Part shown: positions 28,063 to 37,417 of the stretch, piece after piece
Layout: every line of letters begins with the position of its first letter
Position numbering within the stretch: position 1 is the first letter of the stretch
Source of the DNA: Thioclava sp. SK-1
GTDB lineage: Bacteria > Pseudomonadota > Alphaproteobacteria > Rhodobacterales > Rhodobacteraceae
DNA length: 64,000 nucleotides
Direction of reading: 5' to 3'
NCBI RefSeq assembly: GCF_001705665.1
Contig: NZ_MDHA01000069.1
Span: 1-64,000, forward strand
Translations under genes and position numbers: made by a program
The notes under the pieces: generated by a model
What the model saw: the letters and a program-made list of their open reading frames with translations, nothing else
Told to the model about the DNA's origin: nothing
Databases searched by the model: none

Positions 28063-29277
28063 ATGTCGAGATTTGCGCTCCCTTTGACGGCGCTGTTGGC
28101 GCTTGGGCTGGCAGGTTGCAGCGGCTCTGCCGTGATCCAACCTGAAGACGAAACCACAGAAGAAACCAGCGAAAGCACGGATGAAACGCCGACAACGGTA
28201 GATAGCACTGACCCGAACACTGACAACGCGATGTTCTTATTCGACGAAAGCGCAAGTTTAACGCTGAATTCCGTCGAATATGACGATACAACCGATACAT
28301 TGGTGATCAACAACCTGCCCTATGACGGGCCAGACATGACCTATGATCGCAGGGGTGAATTTAACGGCGTGCCGATTTATGCCAGCCGTCAAAGCTCTAT
28401 CGGCGGTATTCCGACCAAGGGGATCTTGGATTACTACGCTGTCTTTATCAGCAATGACGATATGGAAGCCATGAGCGCCGCCAGCTCGGACTGGCAAAAC
28501 GCGGGCTTTGCCGGTGCCAAGCTGCAGCGCAATACATTTGCCCTGCCAGCAGGCGATTCTGGCACGAATATCGGTGAATATATTTATATCGGGACCTATG
28601 CCGCCACGCGGACCTTCAACGGTAAGACCGGGCTGGAATTTGTGACAGGCGATATCAACCTTGCGCTGGACATCCTGGACGTGGATCCCGACAGCGGGCA
28701 ACAGGGTACCGTGATGGGCACGATATCAAACCGCGCGCGTCAGACCACCGATGGGGTTAGCAAACGCGCATTGCCTAATGTGCAGCTGGAAACCGTAACA
28801 TTTGAGACCGATACCGGACGGTTTGAGGGCGGCACAGCGACCTCTTATCTGCCGAATGCCTCGACGGTCACGGTGCAAGACAGTGGCAGCTATCAGGGTA
28901 TGATTGCGGGTGACGATGGCACAAGCATGGGCGCTTTGGTCAACATCACCGGCCCGGCCGAGATGCAAGAGGTCTATTATGAGGTCATCAAATGGGAGGG
29001 CACGCAGCCTGTCGCCGGGATCGACCAATCCGGCCAGCCTATCGTCGTAGACACACCGATCTCTGGCACCGTTTCTGCACTGGAGCAAATTGGCGCGGAT
29101 ACCGTGCAAACCCGGGTTGAAGCGGGCGAAAGCGTCGGGACATTGGCCGCAACATTGACCGTGCCAAGCAATGTGACCGTGACCTCGCAATCCACATCTC
29201 TGGACAGTCAGGTGTTCCAATCGGATGAAACCGCGCGCGAATTGGGTGTGGCGATCTCTGAACAAGTCACGGAGTAA
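28063..29277 (+). CDS. Surface-type lipoprotein with beta-rich TbpB-like region, probable Slam substrate
   Basis: A 404-residue lipoprotein. The signal peptide MSRFALPLTALLALGLAGC ends in lipobox LAGC with lipidated Cys19. A long acidic Thr/Glu/Ser spacer follows (residues 24-52), of the kind that tethers surface lipoproteins. The rest is beta-rich with repeated Gly-aromatic strands, for example YYAVFISNDDMEAM, GEYIYIGTYAATRTFNGKTG, TGRFEGGTATSY and GSYQGMIAGDDGTSMGALVN. This pattern resembles the barrel domain of TbpB-like proteins exported by Slam. The next gene, four bases downstream, encodes a Slam-like protein, which supports this reading. The bound ligand is unknown. Confidence 0.7.
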   Translation: MSRFALPLTALLALGLAGCSGSAVIQPEDETTEETSESTDETPTTVDSTDPNTDNAMFLFDESASLTLNSVEYDDTTDTLVINNLPYDGPDMTYDRRGEFNGVPIYASRQSSIGGIPTKGILDYYAVFISNDDMEAMSAASSDWQNAGFAGAKLQRNTFALPAGDSGTNIGEYIYIGTYAATRTFNGKTGLEFVTGDINLALDILDVDPDSGQQGTVMGTISNRARQTTDGVSKRALPNVQLETVTFETDTGRFEGGTATSYLPNASTVTVQDSGSYQGMIAGDDGTSMGALVNITGPAEMQEVYYEVIKWEGTQPVAGIDQSGQPIVVDTPISGTVSALEQIGADTVQTRVEAGESVGTLAATLTVPSNVTVTSQSTSLDSQVFQSDETARELGVAISEQVTE

Positions 29278-29281
29278 GCGA

Positions 29282-30694
29282 ATGCCGCGATTTGCGCGCA
29301 TTGCCAGCTGCACCGCCGCGATGTTTGCGGCGGTGCTTTGTGCTGCGGCGCTGCCCCCTTCCAATGCCTATGCACAATCTCCAACGCAGGCCGGGTCAGA
29401 CACGCCACAGCGCCTGACCCGTGCGCAGGCACGCGATTACGCACGCTCCTTGCTGGAGGCAAAGCAATACCGTGCCGCCCGCGCAATCGCGCAGGGGTTG
29501 TTACAGGCCGATGCACAGGATTTTGATGCGCTTTTGGTGTTATCACGCGCGCAGGCCGAATTGGGGGAACTGGACGCCGGGCGCGATGCCGCGGGGCGTG
29601 CCTGGGATCAGGCAGATAGCGACGGGCAGAAATACCTTGCGGCCTATACGATGGCCCAGGCCCTGAACGCTGGGGGCAATTACACCCGGGGCCAGCTGTG
29701 GCTGCGCCGGGCCGCAGAACATTCCCCTGAACCGATGCTGAAGGCAATCGCCCGCACCGAATTCGGCCGGATGCGCGAACGCAATCCGCTGTCAGTCAAC
29801 CTGCGCTTTGCGATCATGCCCACCTCCAACCTGAACAATGGCTCTGCCGAGGCATGGCAACCTGATGATCTGCCCTTTGCGGTGCAGCCCAGTGGATCTG
29901 GCCTGCCACTGTCTGGCGTGGCCGGATCAGTGGGGGCGGATCTGTCCTACCGTCTGGCACGGCACGCGCAGTCGGAAACCTCTGCCCTGTTTGGGGCCGA
30001 TTATCGCAGCTATGCCTTGTCATCGGACGCCAAGCGCAAGGCGGAAGATGTCTCGGGCGCCGATTTCGCCTTTGGCAGCGTGGCCATTGGGTTGGAACAT
30101 CGCGGCACGTTGCAGCCGAACACACGTGATTATCGTATCGCGGGCCGTGCCGGGCGCAGTTGGTATGGCGGTGATGGGCTGTATGATTTCGCACGTCTGG
30201 ATGCCGGATTGGGCCAACGCATTGCCCCACGCGACATTTTGCACCTACGCGGCGTGACCGAACATCAAAAGGGGCTTGGCACGCGCTCTGATGTCGACCG
30301 GCTGCAAGCCAGCCTGACATGGAGCCACCTGACCGATAGCAAAGACCTGCTCAGCCTTGGCCTGACAGTTCTGGACAGCGACAGCACAGGCGAAACATTG
30401 AACTATCGTCAGGTCGCGCTGGATCTTGGCTATCGCCTAGGGGCACCGGTAAAAGGCGTTTCATTGGATCTGGGCCTTGGCCTGACCCATCGTATGCATC
30501 CTGACTTTCCGTTCATGCGAGACGGGCAAAGCGACACCTCTGCCGACGCGCATCTAAGCGCAACATTCTCCCAGGTAGATTATTTTGGCTATGTCCCGGT
30601 TGTCACCTTGAATGCGCGCAAATCCATTGCGGATGTGCCGCTGTATGAAAGCGAAAGTCTGGGTGTTTCCGTCGGGTTGCGTTCGGCGTTCTGA
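29282..30694 (+). CDS. Slam-like outer-membrane protein (surface lipoprotein assembly modifier)
   Basis: A 470-residue protein with three parts. The signal peptide ends AYA-QS after residue 31. Residues about 45-155 form a TPR-like helical domain (ARDYARSLLEAKQYRAARAI; YLAAYTMAQALNAGGNYTRG). Residues about 165-470 are an amphipathic beta barrel ending in the C-terminal Phe of outer-membrane proteins. The join reads VNLRFAIMPTSNLNNGSAEA, the Asn-rich entry of the DUF560/SlipAM barrel. Slam proteins move lipoproteins to the cell surface (type XI secretion). GGAG overlaps the lipoprotein stop, so the pair is translationally coupled. Confidence 0.75.
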   Translation: MPRFARIASCTAAMFAAVLCAAALPPSNAYAQSPTQAGSDTPQRLTRAQARDYARSLLEAKQYRAARAIAQGLLQADAQDFDALLVLSRAQAELGELDAGRDAAGRAWDQADSDGQKYLAAYTMAQALNAGGNYTRGQLWLRRAAEHSPEPMLKAIARTEFGRMRERNPLSVNLRFAIMPTSNLNNGSAEAWQPDDLPFAVQPSGSGLPLSGVAGSVGADLSYRLARHAQSETSALFGADYRSYALSSDAKRKAEDVSGADFAFGSVAIGLEHRGTLQPNTRDYRIAGRAGRSWYGGDGLYDFARLDAGLGQRIAPRDILHLRGVTEHQKGLGTRSDVDRLQASLTWSHLTDSKDLLSLGLTVLDSDSTGETLNYRQVALDLGYRLGAPVKGVSLDLGLGLTHRMHPDFPFMRDGQSDTSADAHLSATFSQVDYFGYVPVVTLNARKSIADVPLYESESLGVSVGLRSAF

Positions 30695-30798
30695 CAACGG
30701 GGGTTGCCGTCGGCAACCGATGCGCTACCGTTTGCCGCGAACTGGATCGGTGGTGGCCTACCATGTGCCGCCTGGATCCTGACAAAAAGGAAAATGCT

Positions 30799-31233
30799 AT
30801 GAAGATCGAATATTTGCATACAATGGTGCGCGTGCTGGATCTGGACAAGACCATCGCGTTTTTCAAGCTTCTGGGTCTGGTTGAACGGCGCCGGATTGAA
30901 AATGAAAAGGGCCGATTTACATTGGTGTTCCTGTGCCCACCCGGACAAGAGGATGGCCGCGCCGATGTCGAGCTGACCTATAATTGGGATGGCGATACCG
31001 GCTTGCCATCTGACAGCCGCCATTTCGGCCATCTGGCGTATAAGGTCGAAAATATCTACGAGCTTTGCGCGCAGCTGCAAGCGGCAGGTGTGACGATCAA
31101 TCGTCCGCCACGCGATGGTCATATGGCCTTTGTCCGCTCCCCTGACAATGTGTCGATTGAGCTGCTGCAAATGGGGGACGCACTGCCCCCGGCAGAACCT
31201 TGGGCAAGCATGGAAAACACCGGCAGCTGGTAA
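30799..31233 (+). CDS. gloA: Lactoylglutathione lyase (glyoxalase I)
   Basis: A 144-residue VOC-fold enzyme that isomerises the methylglyoxal-glutathione hemithioacetal. The four metal ligands fit GloA: His in KIEYLHTMVRV, Glu in DVELTYNW, His in RHFGHLAYKV and Glu in VSIELLQMG. Length is close to E. coli GloA. AAGGAAA precedes the ATG. It lies 104 bases after the Slam gene, and a terminator follows. Confidence 0.92.
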   Translation: MKIEYLHTMVRVLDLDKTIAFFKLLGLVERRRIENEKGRFTLVFLCPPGQEDGRADVELTYNWDGDTGLPSDSRHFGHLAYKVENIYELCAQLQAAGVTINRPPRDGHMAFVRSPDNVSIELLQMGDALPPAEPWASMENTGSW

Positions 31234-31291
31234 GCCGCGTCAAAAATCCAGCCCGCGCACCCAAAAAGCATTGGCGCAGTGCAACGATCTG

Positions 31292-31314
31292 CGGCCCCCG
31301 ATCGGGGCCGTTTT
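31292..31314 (+). terminator. Terminator after gloA
   Basis: CGGCCCC at 31292-31298 pairs with GGGGCCG at 31304-31310 around CGATC, then four T residues; the T run touches the pth stop on the other strand. Confidence 0.75.
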
Positions 31315-32048
31315 CATTTGCTAAACTTATCGGCCAGACGCTGCAATGGGCTGCGCGCATCCGCCTGCGGCACAGCGTCGGCTTTGGCCGCAGGCGTGGC
31401 CTTGCCCATGGGTGCGTCAGAGGGCGCTGCAGCCTGGGGCACAGGCTTACCCTGTGGCCGTGTCCCTGTGGAGCTGCGCGGCGGCGCAACACGCAGGCTG
31501 ACCGCGTTCAGAAACTTGGCACTGTCACCCGCCGCCAGTGCAGGCGCACCGTCCGACAAGCCGCGCATCAAATCATCCAGCATTGTGGCCTCCGCCTTGG
31601 CGAAATCCCCCAGCACATAGGCGGCAACACGGTCCTTATGTCCGGGATGGCCAATCCCCAGCCGAACGCGCTGATATTCGGGCCCAATATGCCCATGGAT
31701 AGAGCGCAAACCATTATGCCCAGCGTGCCCGCCACCTTGTTTTACCCGGCATTTTCCGGGTGCCAGATCCAGCTCGTCATGGAACACGGTAATCGCATCC
31801 GGCGTCAGCTTATAAAAATCCACCGCCGCACGCACAGCCTGCCCCGACAGGTTCATAAATGTATCAGGTTTCAACAGCGCGATACGTTGTGACCCCAAGC
31901 GGCCTTCGCTCAACTGCCCATGAAACTTACTGCGAAACGGGGCAAAACCGTGATCCACCGCAATCTGATCCAGCGCCATGAACCCTATGTTATGACGGTT
32001 TCCCGCATATTTCGCGCCCGGATTTCCAAGCCCCACCCAGAGTTGCAT
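31314..32048 (-). CDS. pth: Peptidyl-tRNA hydrolase with Ala/Pro-rich C-terminal extension
   Basis: Pth recycles peptidyl-tRNA released from ribosomes. The catalytic core spans residues 1 to about 188: LWVGLGNPGAKYAGNRHNIG with catalytic His, KPDTFMNLSGQAV, FHDELDLAPGKCRVKQGGGH, then AGHNGLRSI. The last 55 residues are rich in Ala, Pro and Lys (PQAAAPSDAPMGKATPAAKA) and end SPLQRLADKFSK, a helix-like tail. Alphaproteobacterial Pth proteins often carry such tails. In many relatives the gene follows rplY; here it does not. Confidence 0.95.
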   Translation of the reverse strand: MQLWVGLGNPGAKYAGNRHNIGFMALDQIAVDHGFAPFRSKFHGQLSEGRLGSQRIALLKPDTFMNLSGQAVRAAVDFYKLTPDAITVFHDELDLAPGKCRVKQGGGHAGHNGLRSIHGHIGPEYQRVRLGIGHPGHKDRVAAYVLGDFAKAEATMLDDLMRGLSDGAPALAAGDSAKFLNAVSLRVAPPRSSTGTRPQGKPVPQAAAPSDAPMGKATPAAKADAVPQADARSPLQRLADKFSK

Positions 32049-32208
32049 CGCCTTGCTCCTGTGTCATCGCAGTCATGGGCCTGCGCCCAGATAATGGGAT
32101 AGGATATGGCGGTGCAAGGGGAAAGAGCCTTACCCGCCGATTGCCACCCCTTGCGAGGTCCGACCCAAAGCAATAGCACTGAGCCTGCCAAAAAATGAAA
32201 GATGCCCC

Positions 32209-32709
32209 ATGATTACATTGATCGTCGCACGTGCACGCAACGGAGCCATCGGCAAGGGCAATGAAATCCCGTGGCATGCGCCACAAGACCTGAAGATGTT
32301 TCAACGCGAAACCATGGGCGGGGCAATTATCATGGGCCGTAACACATGGGACAGCCTGCCATTCAAGCCGCTGAAAAACAGGTTCAACTGCGTCGTGTCC
32401 AAAGACACCAGCCTGTCCGAGAACGTGTTCCAAGACATCAAAAGCGCGATTTCCGCCTGCCATGCGCAGGGCCATCAACGAATTTACGGTATCGGCGGCG
32501 AAGGAATTTACAAGGCGATGCTACCATTGGCACAGCGGTTGATGATCACCGAAGTGGATCTGACCATTGATGCGGCCGACGCCTATTTTCCCGAAATTGA
32601 CGAAGCCGACTGGACACAACTGGCCCGGCGCACCCTGCCCGATGACCGGTTGACCTGCACATTGCGGGAATTGGTGCGCAAAGACATGACACCCTTCGCA
32701 ACGCGCTGA
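32209..32709 (+). CDS. folA: Dihydrofolate reductase
   Basis: FolA regenerates THF from the DHF made by ThyA. The 166-residue protein carries IVARARNGAIGKGNEIPWHA, the acid in PQDLKMFQRET, IIMGRNTWDSLPFKPLKNR, and IYGIGGEGIYKAMLPLAQRL as nucleotide-binding strand. The product VDLTIDAADAYFPEID is a usual DHFR end. It is divergent from pth with 160 bases between. Confidence 0.95.
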   Translation: MITLIVARARNGAIGKGNEIPWHAPQDLKMFQRETMGGAIIMGRNTWDSLPFKPLKNRFNCVVSKDTSLSENVFQDIKSAISACHAQGHQRIYGIGGEGIYKAMLPLAQRLMITEVDLTIDAADAYFPEIDEADWTQLARRTLPDDRLTCTLRELVRKDMTPFATR

Positions 32710-32922
32710 CATGCGCGAAAGGCCAACAGGCCAATCGCGTCATGTTAGAAGGCAAAGCCGGCACTCAAAACCAAAGCACTTACACAGGCACTGATACAAA
32801 CATACTCATCAACCCGGCTCCGCCACCCCTTGCCCACCACTTGAGGCCGGTAGGCACAAGATGGCAAGGAGACATTAACAACCTGCCAACAAAATTCATT
32901 TTTGTAAAGCATTTTCAAATAC

Positions 32923-33765
32923 TTAGCGTAGGTTATTATAAGCCAACTTATCAATCCATGCCTTCAAGGCGGTCACCGCGGCTGGCTCATCCAGAAATGG
33001 GATATGCGCGCGGTCGGGGACCTGTGCGAAAATCATATCGGGACGGCGCTTGCGCATTTCATCCGCTGTGGCCTGCGACAGCAATGCCGAGTTTTCTCCC
33101 CTGATCAAACAAACCGGCAAAGCTTGTAAGGCATCAAAGGCAGGCCAGGCCTCTGGCAGATCACCCTGAAATGCGGCCAGGAATGGCTCTCTCAACGCTG
33201 GATCATATTTAATACGCAGCCCTTCGGGCGTTTCGTCATATTGGTTGCGAACCTCTTGCGCCCAGCGGCTGGCAGGCACATTCTTGAACCCCGCCATCAG
33301 CGCAGGCAATTTCGCTGCCAGATCGTCATAGGTTTTGGCCGCAGGCTGACGGCCGATATAGTCGAAAATATGATGCAATCCCGCGGTTTCTAACTTCGGC
33401 CCGACATCATTCAGGCAAACCCCCAATAGACGCGCCTGCGCCACCATGCCCAGATACATCGCTATCAGCCCCCCACGAGAGGTTCCAAGGATCGCGGCCT
33501 GCTTGATCCCCAAATGATCCAACAAAGCCAGTGCATCGGCCCCCTCTTGCAGCACTGTATAACTGGCAGCGCCGGTAAAGGCCGATTGCCCGCGCCCGCG
33601 ATAATCCATTCGGATCAGCTGAACATCGCGCAGATGCGGCGCGACATAGTCAAAATCACGCATATTTCGGGTCAGCCCTGACAATGCCAGAACCGGCACC
33701 CCCTGCCCTTCGACGGAATAGGCAAGCATCGCGCCATCGGCTGCAGCAAAAAATTTCGTCGTCAT
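32923..33765 (-). CDS. Alpha/beta hydrolase
   Basis: A 280-residue alpha/beta hydrolase fold. The nucleophile elbow is GTSRGGLIAM (Ser in G-T-S-R-G), the oxyanion/early strand region is VLALSGLTRNMRDFDYVAPH, with RMDYRGRGQS after it, and the catalytic His lies in PDRAHIPFLDEPAA. Substrate not predictable. The ATG at 33765 is preceded by AGGGGG; an earlier start at 33912 would run over the divergent ynfA gene. Confidence 0.85.
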   Translation of the reverse strand: MTTKFFAAADGAMLAYSVEGQGVPVLALSGLTRNMRDFDYVAPHLRDVQLIRMDYRGRGQSAFTGAASYTVLQEGADALALLDHLGIKQAAILGTSRGGLIAMYLGMVAQARLLGVCLNDVGPKLETAGLHHIFDYIGRQPAAKTYDDLAAKLPALMAGFKNVPASRWAQEVRNQYDETPEGLRIKYDPALREPFLAAFQGDLPEAWPAFDALQALPVCLIRGENSALLSQATADEMRKRRPDMIFAQVPDRAHIPFLDEPAAVTALKAWIDKLAYNNLR

Positions 33766-33825
33766 GGGGCCCCCTATGGTTTGCATACCAAACCAACTAT
33801 AAGATAGGGACAGGAGAACACCACG

Positions 33826-34152
33826 ATGATGATTGCCCCATTGTATATGATTGCCGCGCTTGCCGAAATCGCAGGCTGTTTTGCTGTTTGGGCATGGCTG
33901 CGCAGCGGCCACAGCATATTCTGGCTCATCCCTGGCATTGGGTCTTTGGTCTTATTTGCCTATCTGCTGACGCTTAGCCCGGCCGATACGGCGGGGCGGG
34001 CCTATGCTGCCTATGGCGGGATCTACATCGCGGCATCTTTGGGATGGATGTGGAGCGCCGAGGGCCAAGCGCCTGACCGCTGGGATCTGATCGGGCTGCT
34101 CCTGTGCCTATGCGGCGCAGCAATCATCCTATGGGCGCCGCGCAGCGGCTAG
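33826..34152 (+). CDS. ynfA: YnfA family small membrane protein (UPF0060)
   Basis: A 108-residue protein of four membrane helices, related to small multidrug resistance transporters. Family marks are [39 protein letters not shown] and the acidic-basic join [19 protein letters not shown]. Efflux activity is suggested for some members but the substrate here is unknown. It converges on fabI. Confidence 0.9.
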   Translation: MMIAPLYMIAALAEIAGCFAVWAWLRSGHSIFWLIPGIGSLVLFAYLLTLSPADTAGRAYAAYGGIYIAASLGWMWSAEGQAPDRWDLIGLLLCLCGAAIILWAPRSG

Positions 34153-34154
34153 CA

Positions 34155-34175
34155 AAACGGGCCCCAAAGGGCCCG
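34155..34175 (-). terminator. Terminator of the fabA-fabB-fabI operon
   Basis: CGGGCCC at 34158-34164 pairs with GGGCCCG at 34169-34175; on the minus strand a TTTT run follows. It lies 29 bases past the fabI stop. Confidence 0.6.
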
Positions 34176-34203
34176 CGCAAGGTTTCACATAGATGACAGC
34201 AGA

Positions 34204-34992
34204 TCAGATATTGTCTGATTGCGGCATGCCCAAGACATGATAGCCGCTGTCAACCGTGACGATTTCGCCAGTGGTGCAATTGCCATAATCCGAGGCCAAC
34301 CAAACCGCTGTGCCGCCCACCGCCTCTAATGTCGCGTTCTGGCGCATAGGTGCATTGGCTTCGGTATGACGGAACGTTTTGCGCGCTCCGCCGATCGCGG
34401 CACCTGCCAAGGTTTTCATCGGGCCGGGACTGATCGCATTGACCCGGATACCCTGTGGACCCAGATCATTGGCCAGATACCGGACCGAGGATTCCAGCGC
34501 CGCCTTGGCCACACCCATAACATTGTAGAACGGCGTGACCCGGTTTGACCCGCCATAGGTCAAAGTGATCATCGACCCGCCTGCTGGCATCAGCTCGGCG
34601 GCGCGATTGGCCACATCGATGAAACTATAGCAGCTGATATCCAAAGCGACCTTGAAATTGTCGCGCGAGGTATCTTTGAACCGCCCGGCCAATTCCGACT
34701 TATCGGCAAAGGCAATGGCATGGACCACGAAATCAATCGTGCCCCATTCCTGTTTCAACGTGGCAAATGCGGCATCCATCGACGTGTCATCGGTGACATC
34801 CACATCCACCATCAGGGTTACGCCAACGCTATCGGCCAGCGGCTTTACCCGCTTACCAAAAGCGTCACCCTGATAGGAAAATGCCAGTTCTGCACCTTCC
34901 GCGGCCAAAGCCGAGGCGATGCCCCACGCAATAGAGCGCTCATTGGCGACACCCATGACAAGCCCACGCTTGCCCTTCATCAAATCAGCCAT
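34204..34992 (-). CDS. fabI: Enoyl-[acyl-carrier-protein] reductase (NADH)
   Basis: FabI does the last reduction of each fatty-acid elongation cycle. The 262-residue SDR-type protein begins GKRGLVMGVANERSIAWGIA and has the catalytic Tyr/Lys in TPFYNVMGVAKAALESSVRY, plus NAISPGPMKTLAG. The end GEIVTVDSGYHVLGMP is the FabI C-terminus. It is the third gene of the fabA-fabB-fabI operon, 15 bases after fabB. Confidence 0.96.
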   Translation of the reverse strand: MADLMKGKRGLVMGVANERSIAWGIASALAAEGAELAFSYQGDAFGKRVKPLADSVGVTLMVDVDVTDDTSMDAAFATLKQEWGTIDFVVHAIAFADKSELAGRFKDTSRDNFKVALDISCYSFIDVANRAAELMPAGGSMITLTYGGSNRVTPFYNVMGVAKAALESSVRYLANDLGPQGIRVNAISPGPMKTLAGAAIGGARKTFRHTEANAPMRQNATLEAVGGTAVWLASDYGNCTTGEIVTVDSGYHVLGMPQSDNI

Positions 34993-35007
34993 GTGCCTTA
35001 ATCCAAC

Positions 35008-36234
35008 TTAATCGCGATATTTACTCATCAACAGCGACGCGTTGGTGCCGCCAAAGCCAAAGCTGTTCGAAAGGATCGAATCATGCTCGACATTTTCCAC
35101 GACTTCGGTCGCGATTTCTTCGGGGCGAATCTCGGGATCCAGCTGCGTGACATTGATAGATGGCGCGATAAAATTGCCCTCCATCATCAGCAACGAATAG
35201 ATCGCCTCATTGACACCGGCCGCACCCAACGCATGGCCTGTCATTGATTTGGTCGATGAAATCGGCGCGTGATCTTCGCCCAAAACGCGGCGCACGGCCT
35301 GCACTTCGGTGACATCGCCAACCGGGGTCGAGGTGCCATGCGCATTCACATAGGTCACTTTGCGCCCTTCTGGCAGTGTCGACATCGCCAGCTTCATGGA
35401 CCGTTCGCCGCCCTCACCCGAAGGGGCAACCATATCATAGCCATCCGAGGTCGCGCCGTAACCGGTGACTTCGGCATAAATCTTGGCACCGCGCGCTTTT
35501 GCGTGCTCCAGCTCTTCCAACACCAACATGCCGCCGCCGCCACCGATGACAAACCCATCTCGGGTGGCATCAAAGGCGCGCGCCGCCGTTTCGGGCGCAT
35601 CATTATATTTCGATGACATCGCGCCCATTGCATCAAACAAGCATGACAGCGACCAATCGACCTCTTCACCGCCACCGGCGAAGACGATGTCTTGTTTGCC
35701 CATTTGGATCAGTTCGACACCATTGCCAACGCAATGCGCCGAAGTCGAGCAGGCCGACGTGATCGAATAATTCACGCCTTTGATCTTAAACGGCGTCGCA
35801 AGGCAGGCGGACACGGTGGATGACATGCATTTCGTCACCATGAAGGGGCCCATCCGTTTCGGGCTGCCCTTTTCTTTGACGATCTGATGTGCCTGGAACA
35901 CGTTCGAGGTTGACGGACCGCCAGACCCTGCAACAAGGCCGGTGCGTTCGTTCGACACCTGCTCATCGGTGAGGCCTGAATCCGCGACCGCCTGTTTCAT
36001 GGCAACATAGGCATAGGCCGCAGTCGGCCCCATAAAGCGCAATTGACGCTTGTCGATTTCAGCGGCCAGATCGATCTGCGGCACGCCTGCGATCTGACTG
36101 CGGAACCCGTTGTCCGCGTAATCTTGCTGGAACGTAATGCCAGAGCGGCCAGCTTTTAGGCTGTCCGAAACTTCGGCGGCGGAATTGCCGATGGGGCTGA
36201 CAATGCCCAGACCGGTGATGACAACGCGGCGCAT
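35008..36234 (-). CDS. fabB: 3-oxoacyl-[acyl-carrier-protein] synthase I (FabB)
   Basis: FabB condenses malonyl-ACP with acyl-ACP and is needed to elongate unsaturated chains. The 408-residue thiolase-fold enzyme has the C-H-H triad: Cys in [15 protein letters not shown], His in [12 protein letters not shown], and His in [26 protein letters not shown] closes it. The position after fabA, rather than an acpP-fabF arrangement, identifies FabB. Confidence 0.96.
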   Translation of the reverse strand: MRRVVITGLGIVSPIGNSAAEVSDSLKAGRSGITFQQDYADNGFRSQIAGVPQIDLAAEIDKRQLRFMGPTAAYAYVAMKQAVADSGLTDEQVSNERTGLVAGSGGPSTSNVFQAHQIVKEKGSPKRMGPFMVTKCMSSTVSACLATPFKIKGVNYSITSACSTSAHCVGNGVELIQMGKQDIVFAGGGEEVDWSLSCLFDAMGAMSSKYNDAPETAARAFDATRDGFVIGGGGGMLVLEELEHAKARGAKIYAEVTGYGATSDGYDMVAPSGEGGERSMKLAMSTLPEGRKVTYVNAHGTSTPVGDVTEVQAVRRVLGEDHAPISSTKSMTGHALGAAGVNEAIYSLLMMEGNFIAPSINVTQLDPEIRPEEIATEVVENVEHDSILSNSFGFGGTNASLLMSKYRD

Positions 36235-36259
36235 GGGGCCTCCTGTTTGTTCGGGTAGA

Positions 36260-36769
36260 TCAGGTCTCGGACAGAGCGACTTTCATATCCTTGACCTGGT
36301 AGATCACTTCGCCATCCGCCTCAACGATGCCGTCGGCAACGCCCATGGTTAAACGGCGGGTCTGGATCGCTTTGGTAAAGTCGATTTTATAGGTCAGCAT
36401 TTTACGGTCTGGGCGCACCATACCGGTCAGCTTTACCTCACCAACGCCCAAAGCATAACCGCGACCCTGCCAGCCACGCCAGCCGAGGTTGAATCCGGTC
36501 AATTGCCACAGACCATCCAGCCCAAGGCAACCGGGCATGATTGGATTTCCCGGGAAGTGGCAGTCGAAAAACCACAGATCAGGTGTGATATCGAATTCAG
36601 CCAGAACGTGGCCTTTACCATGCGCACCGCCATCGCCCGAAATTTCGGTGATGCGGTCCATCATCAGCATCGGTGGTGCTGGAAGCTGCGCATTGCCCGG
36701 GCCGAAAAGCTCGCCACGCGCGCATTTCAAAAGATCGTCCCGATCAAAGCTCGACGGAAAATCTGCCAT
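36260..36769 (-). CDS. fabA: Bifunctional 3-hydroxydecanoyl-ACP dehydratase/isomerase
   Basis: FabA dehydrates 3-hydroxydecanoyl-ACP and isomerises the product to the cis-3 form, starting unsaturated fatty acids. The 169-residue hot-dog protein has the His/Asp pair in [20 protein letters not shown] and [15 protein letters not shown]. First gene of the operon; divergent from irr with 216 bases between. No Irr-type box was found in that gap. Confidence 0.97.
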   Translation of the reverse strand: MADFPSSFDRDDLLKCARGELFGPGNAQLPAPPMLMMDRITEISGDGGAHGKGHVLAEFDITPDLWFFDCHFPGNPIMPGCLGLDGLWQLTGFNLGWRGWQGRGYALGVGEVKLTGMVRPDRKMLTYKIDFTKAIQTRRLTMGVADGIVEADGEVIYQVKDMKVALSET

Positions 36770-36985
36770 AAGCCAATGTCCCCTTTGGGTAGTGTTCTGC
36801 CCCCTCTAACACCGCCACACATGATCACGCAAGGATGTAACCTTGCCGCAGCGCGGCGTAAATCCAGCGCCCCCACCGCTTGGCGCTGTGAATTGCCTCT
36901 GTTTACATGGGATTTCACGCCATCATGACCGGATTGATTGAAACCCCGGCCCATCCAGTGCATATTACAGTTCAGGAGACCGGAT

Positions 36986-37408
36986 ATGACCACGATTACA
37001 CCAGAACAGGAACGCGGGCGCGATTGGCTGGCCAAAGGCGGGCTGCGCCCCACACGGCAGCGTCTGTCGCTGGCGACCTTATTGGTGGGCGACGGCGAAA
37101 ACCGCCATGTCACCGCTGAGGGCCTGCATACCGCCGTGCAAGCCGCCGGTGACAGCGTGTCTTTGGCCACGGTCTACAACACGTTGCGGGCGTTTTGCGA
37201 TGCCGGCCTGGTGCATGAGGTCACAGTAGACGGCACGCGCAGCTATTTCGACACGCGGCTGGACGATCATCCGCATTTCTTTTGGGAAGATGAAAACCGC
37301 ATCTCTGACGCCCCGGCAGCCGATCTTGAAATTGTCCGCCTGCCAGAGGCGCCACAAGGCTATGAAATCGCGGCCGTCGATGTCGTTGTCAGGCTGCGCA
37401 AACTGTAA
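36986..37408 (+). CDS. irr: Iron response regulator Irr (Fur family)
   Basis: Irr represses iron-using genes when iron or heme is short. The 140-residue Fur-family protein has the winged helix GLRPTRQRLSLATLLVGDG and DSVSLATVYNTLRAFCDAGL, then the metal/heme segment RLDDHPHFFWEDENRISDAP with an HxH pair, typical of Irr rather than Fur. It lacks the C-terminal Cys and His motifs of Fur/Zur. CAGGAG precedes the ATG at 36986. Its pairing with fabA is common in Rhodobacterales. Confidence 0.9.
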   Translation: MTTITPEQERGRDWLAKGGLRPTRQRLSLATLLVGDGENRHVTAEGLHTAVQAAGDSVSLATVYNTLRAFCDAGLVHEVTVDGTRSYFDTRLDDHPHFFWEDENRISDAPAADLEIVRLPEAPQGYEIAAVDVVVRLRKL

Positions 37409-37417
37409 TGTCGCGGA

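Noticed and set aside
32745-32954. Minus-strand frame of 69 residues upstream of the alpha/beta hydrolase stop
   Set aside because: No ribosome site, mixed composition, overlaps the hydrolase end; no family.
36770-36985. Irr box (TTTAGAA-N-TTCTAAA type) between fabA and irr
   Set aside because: No such sequence in the gap, so autoregulation by Irr is not supported here.
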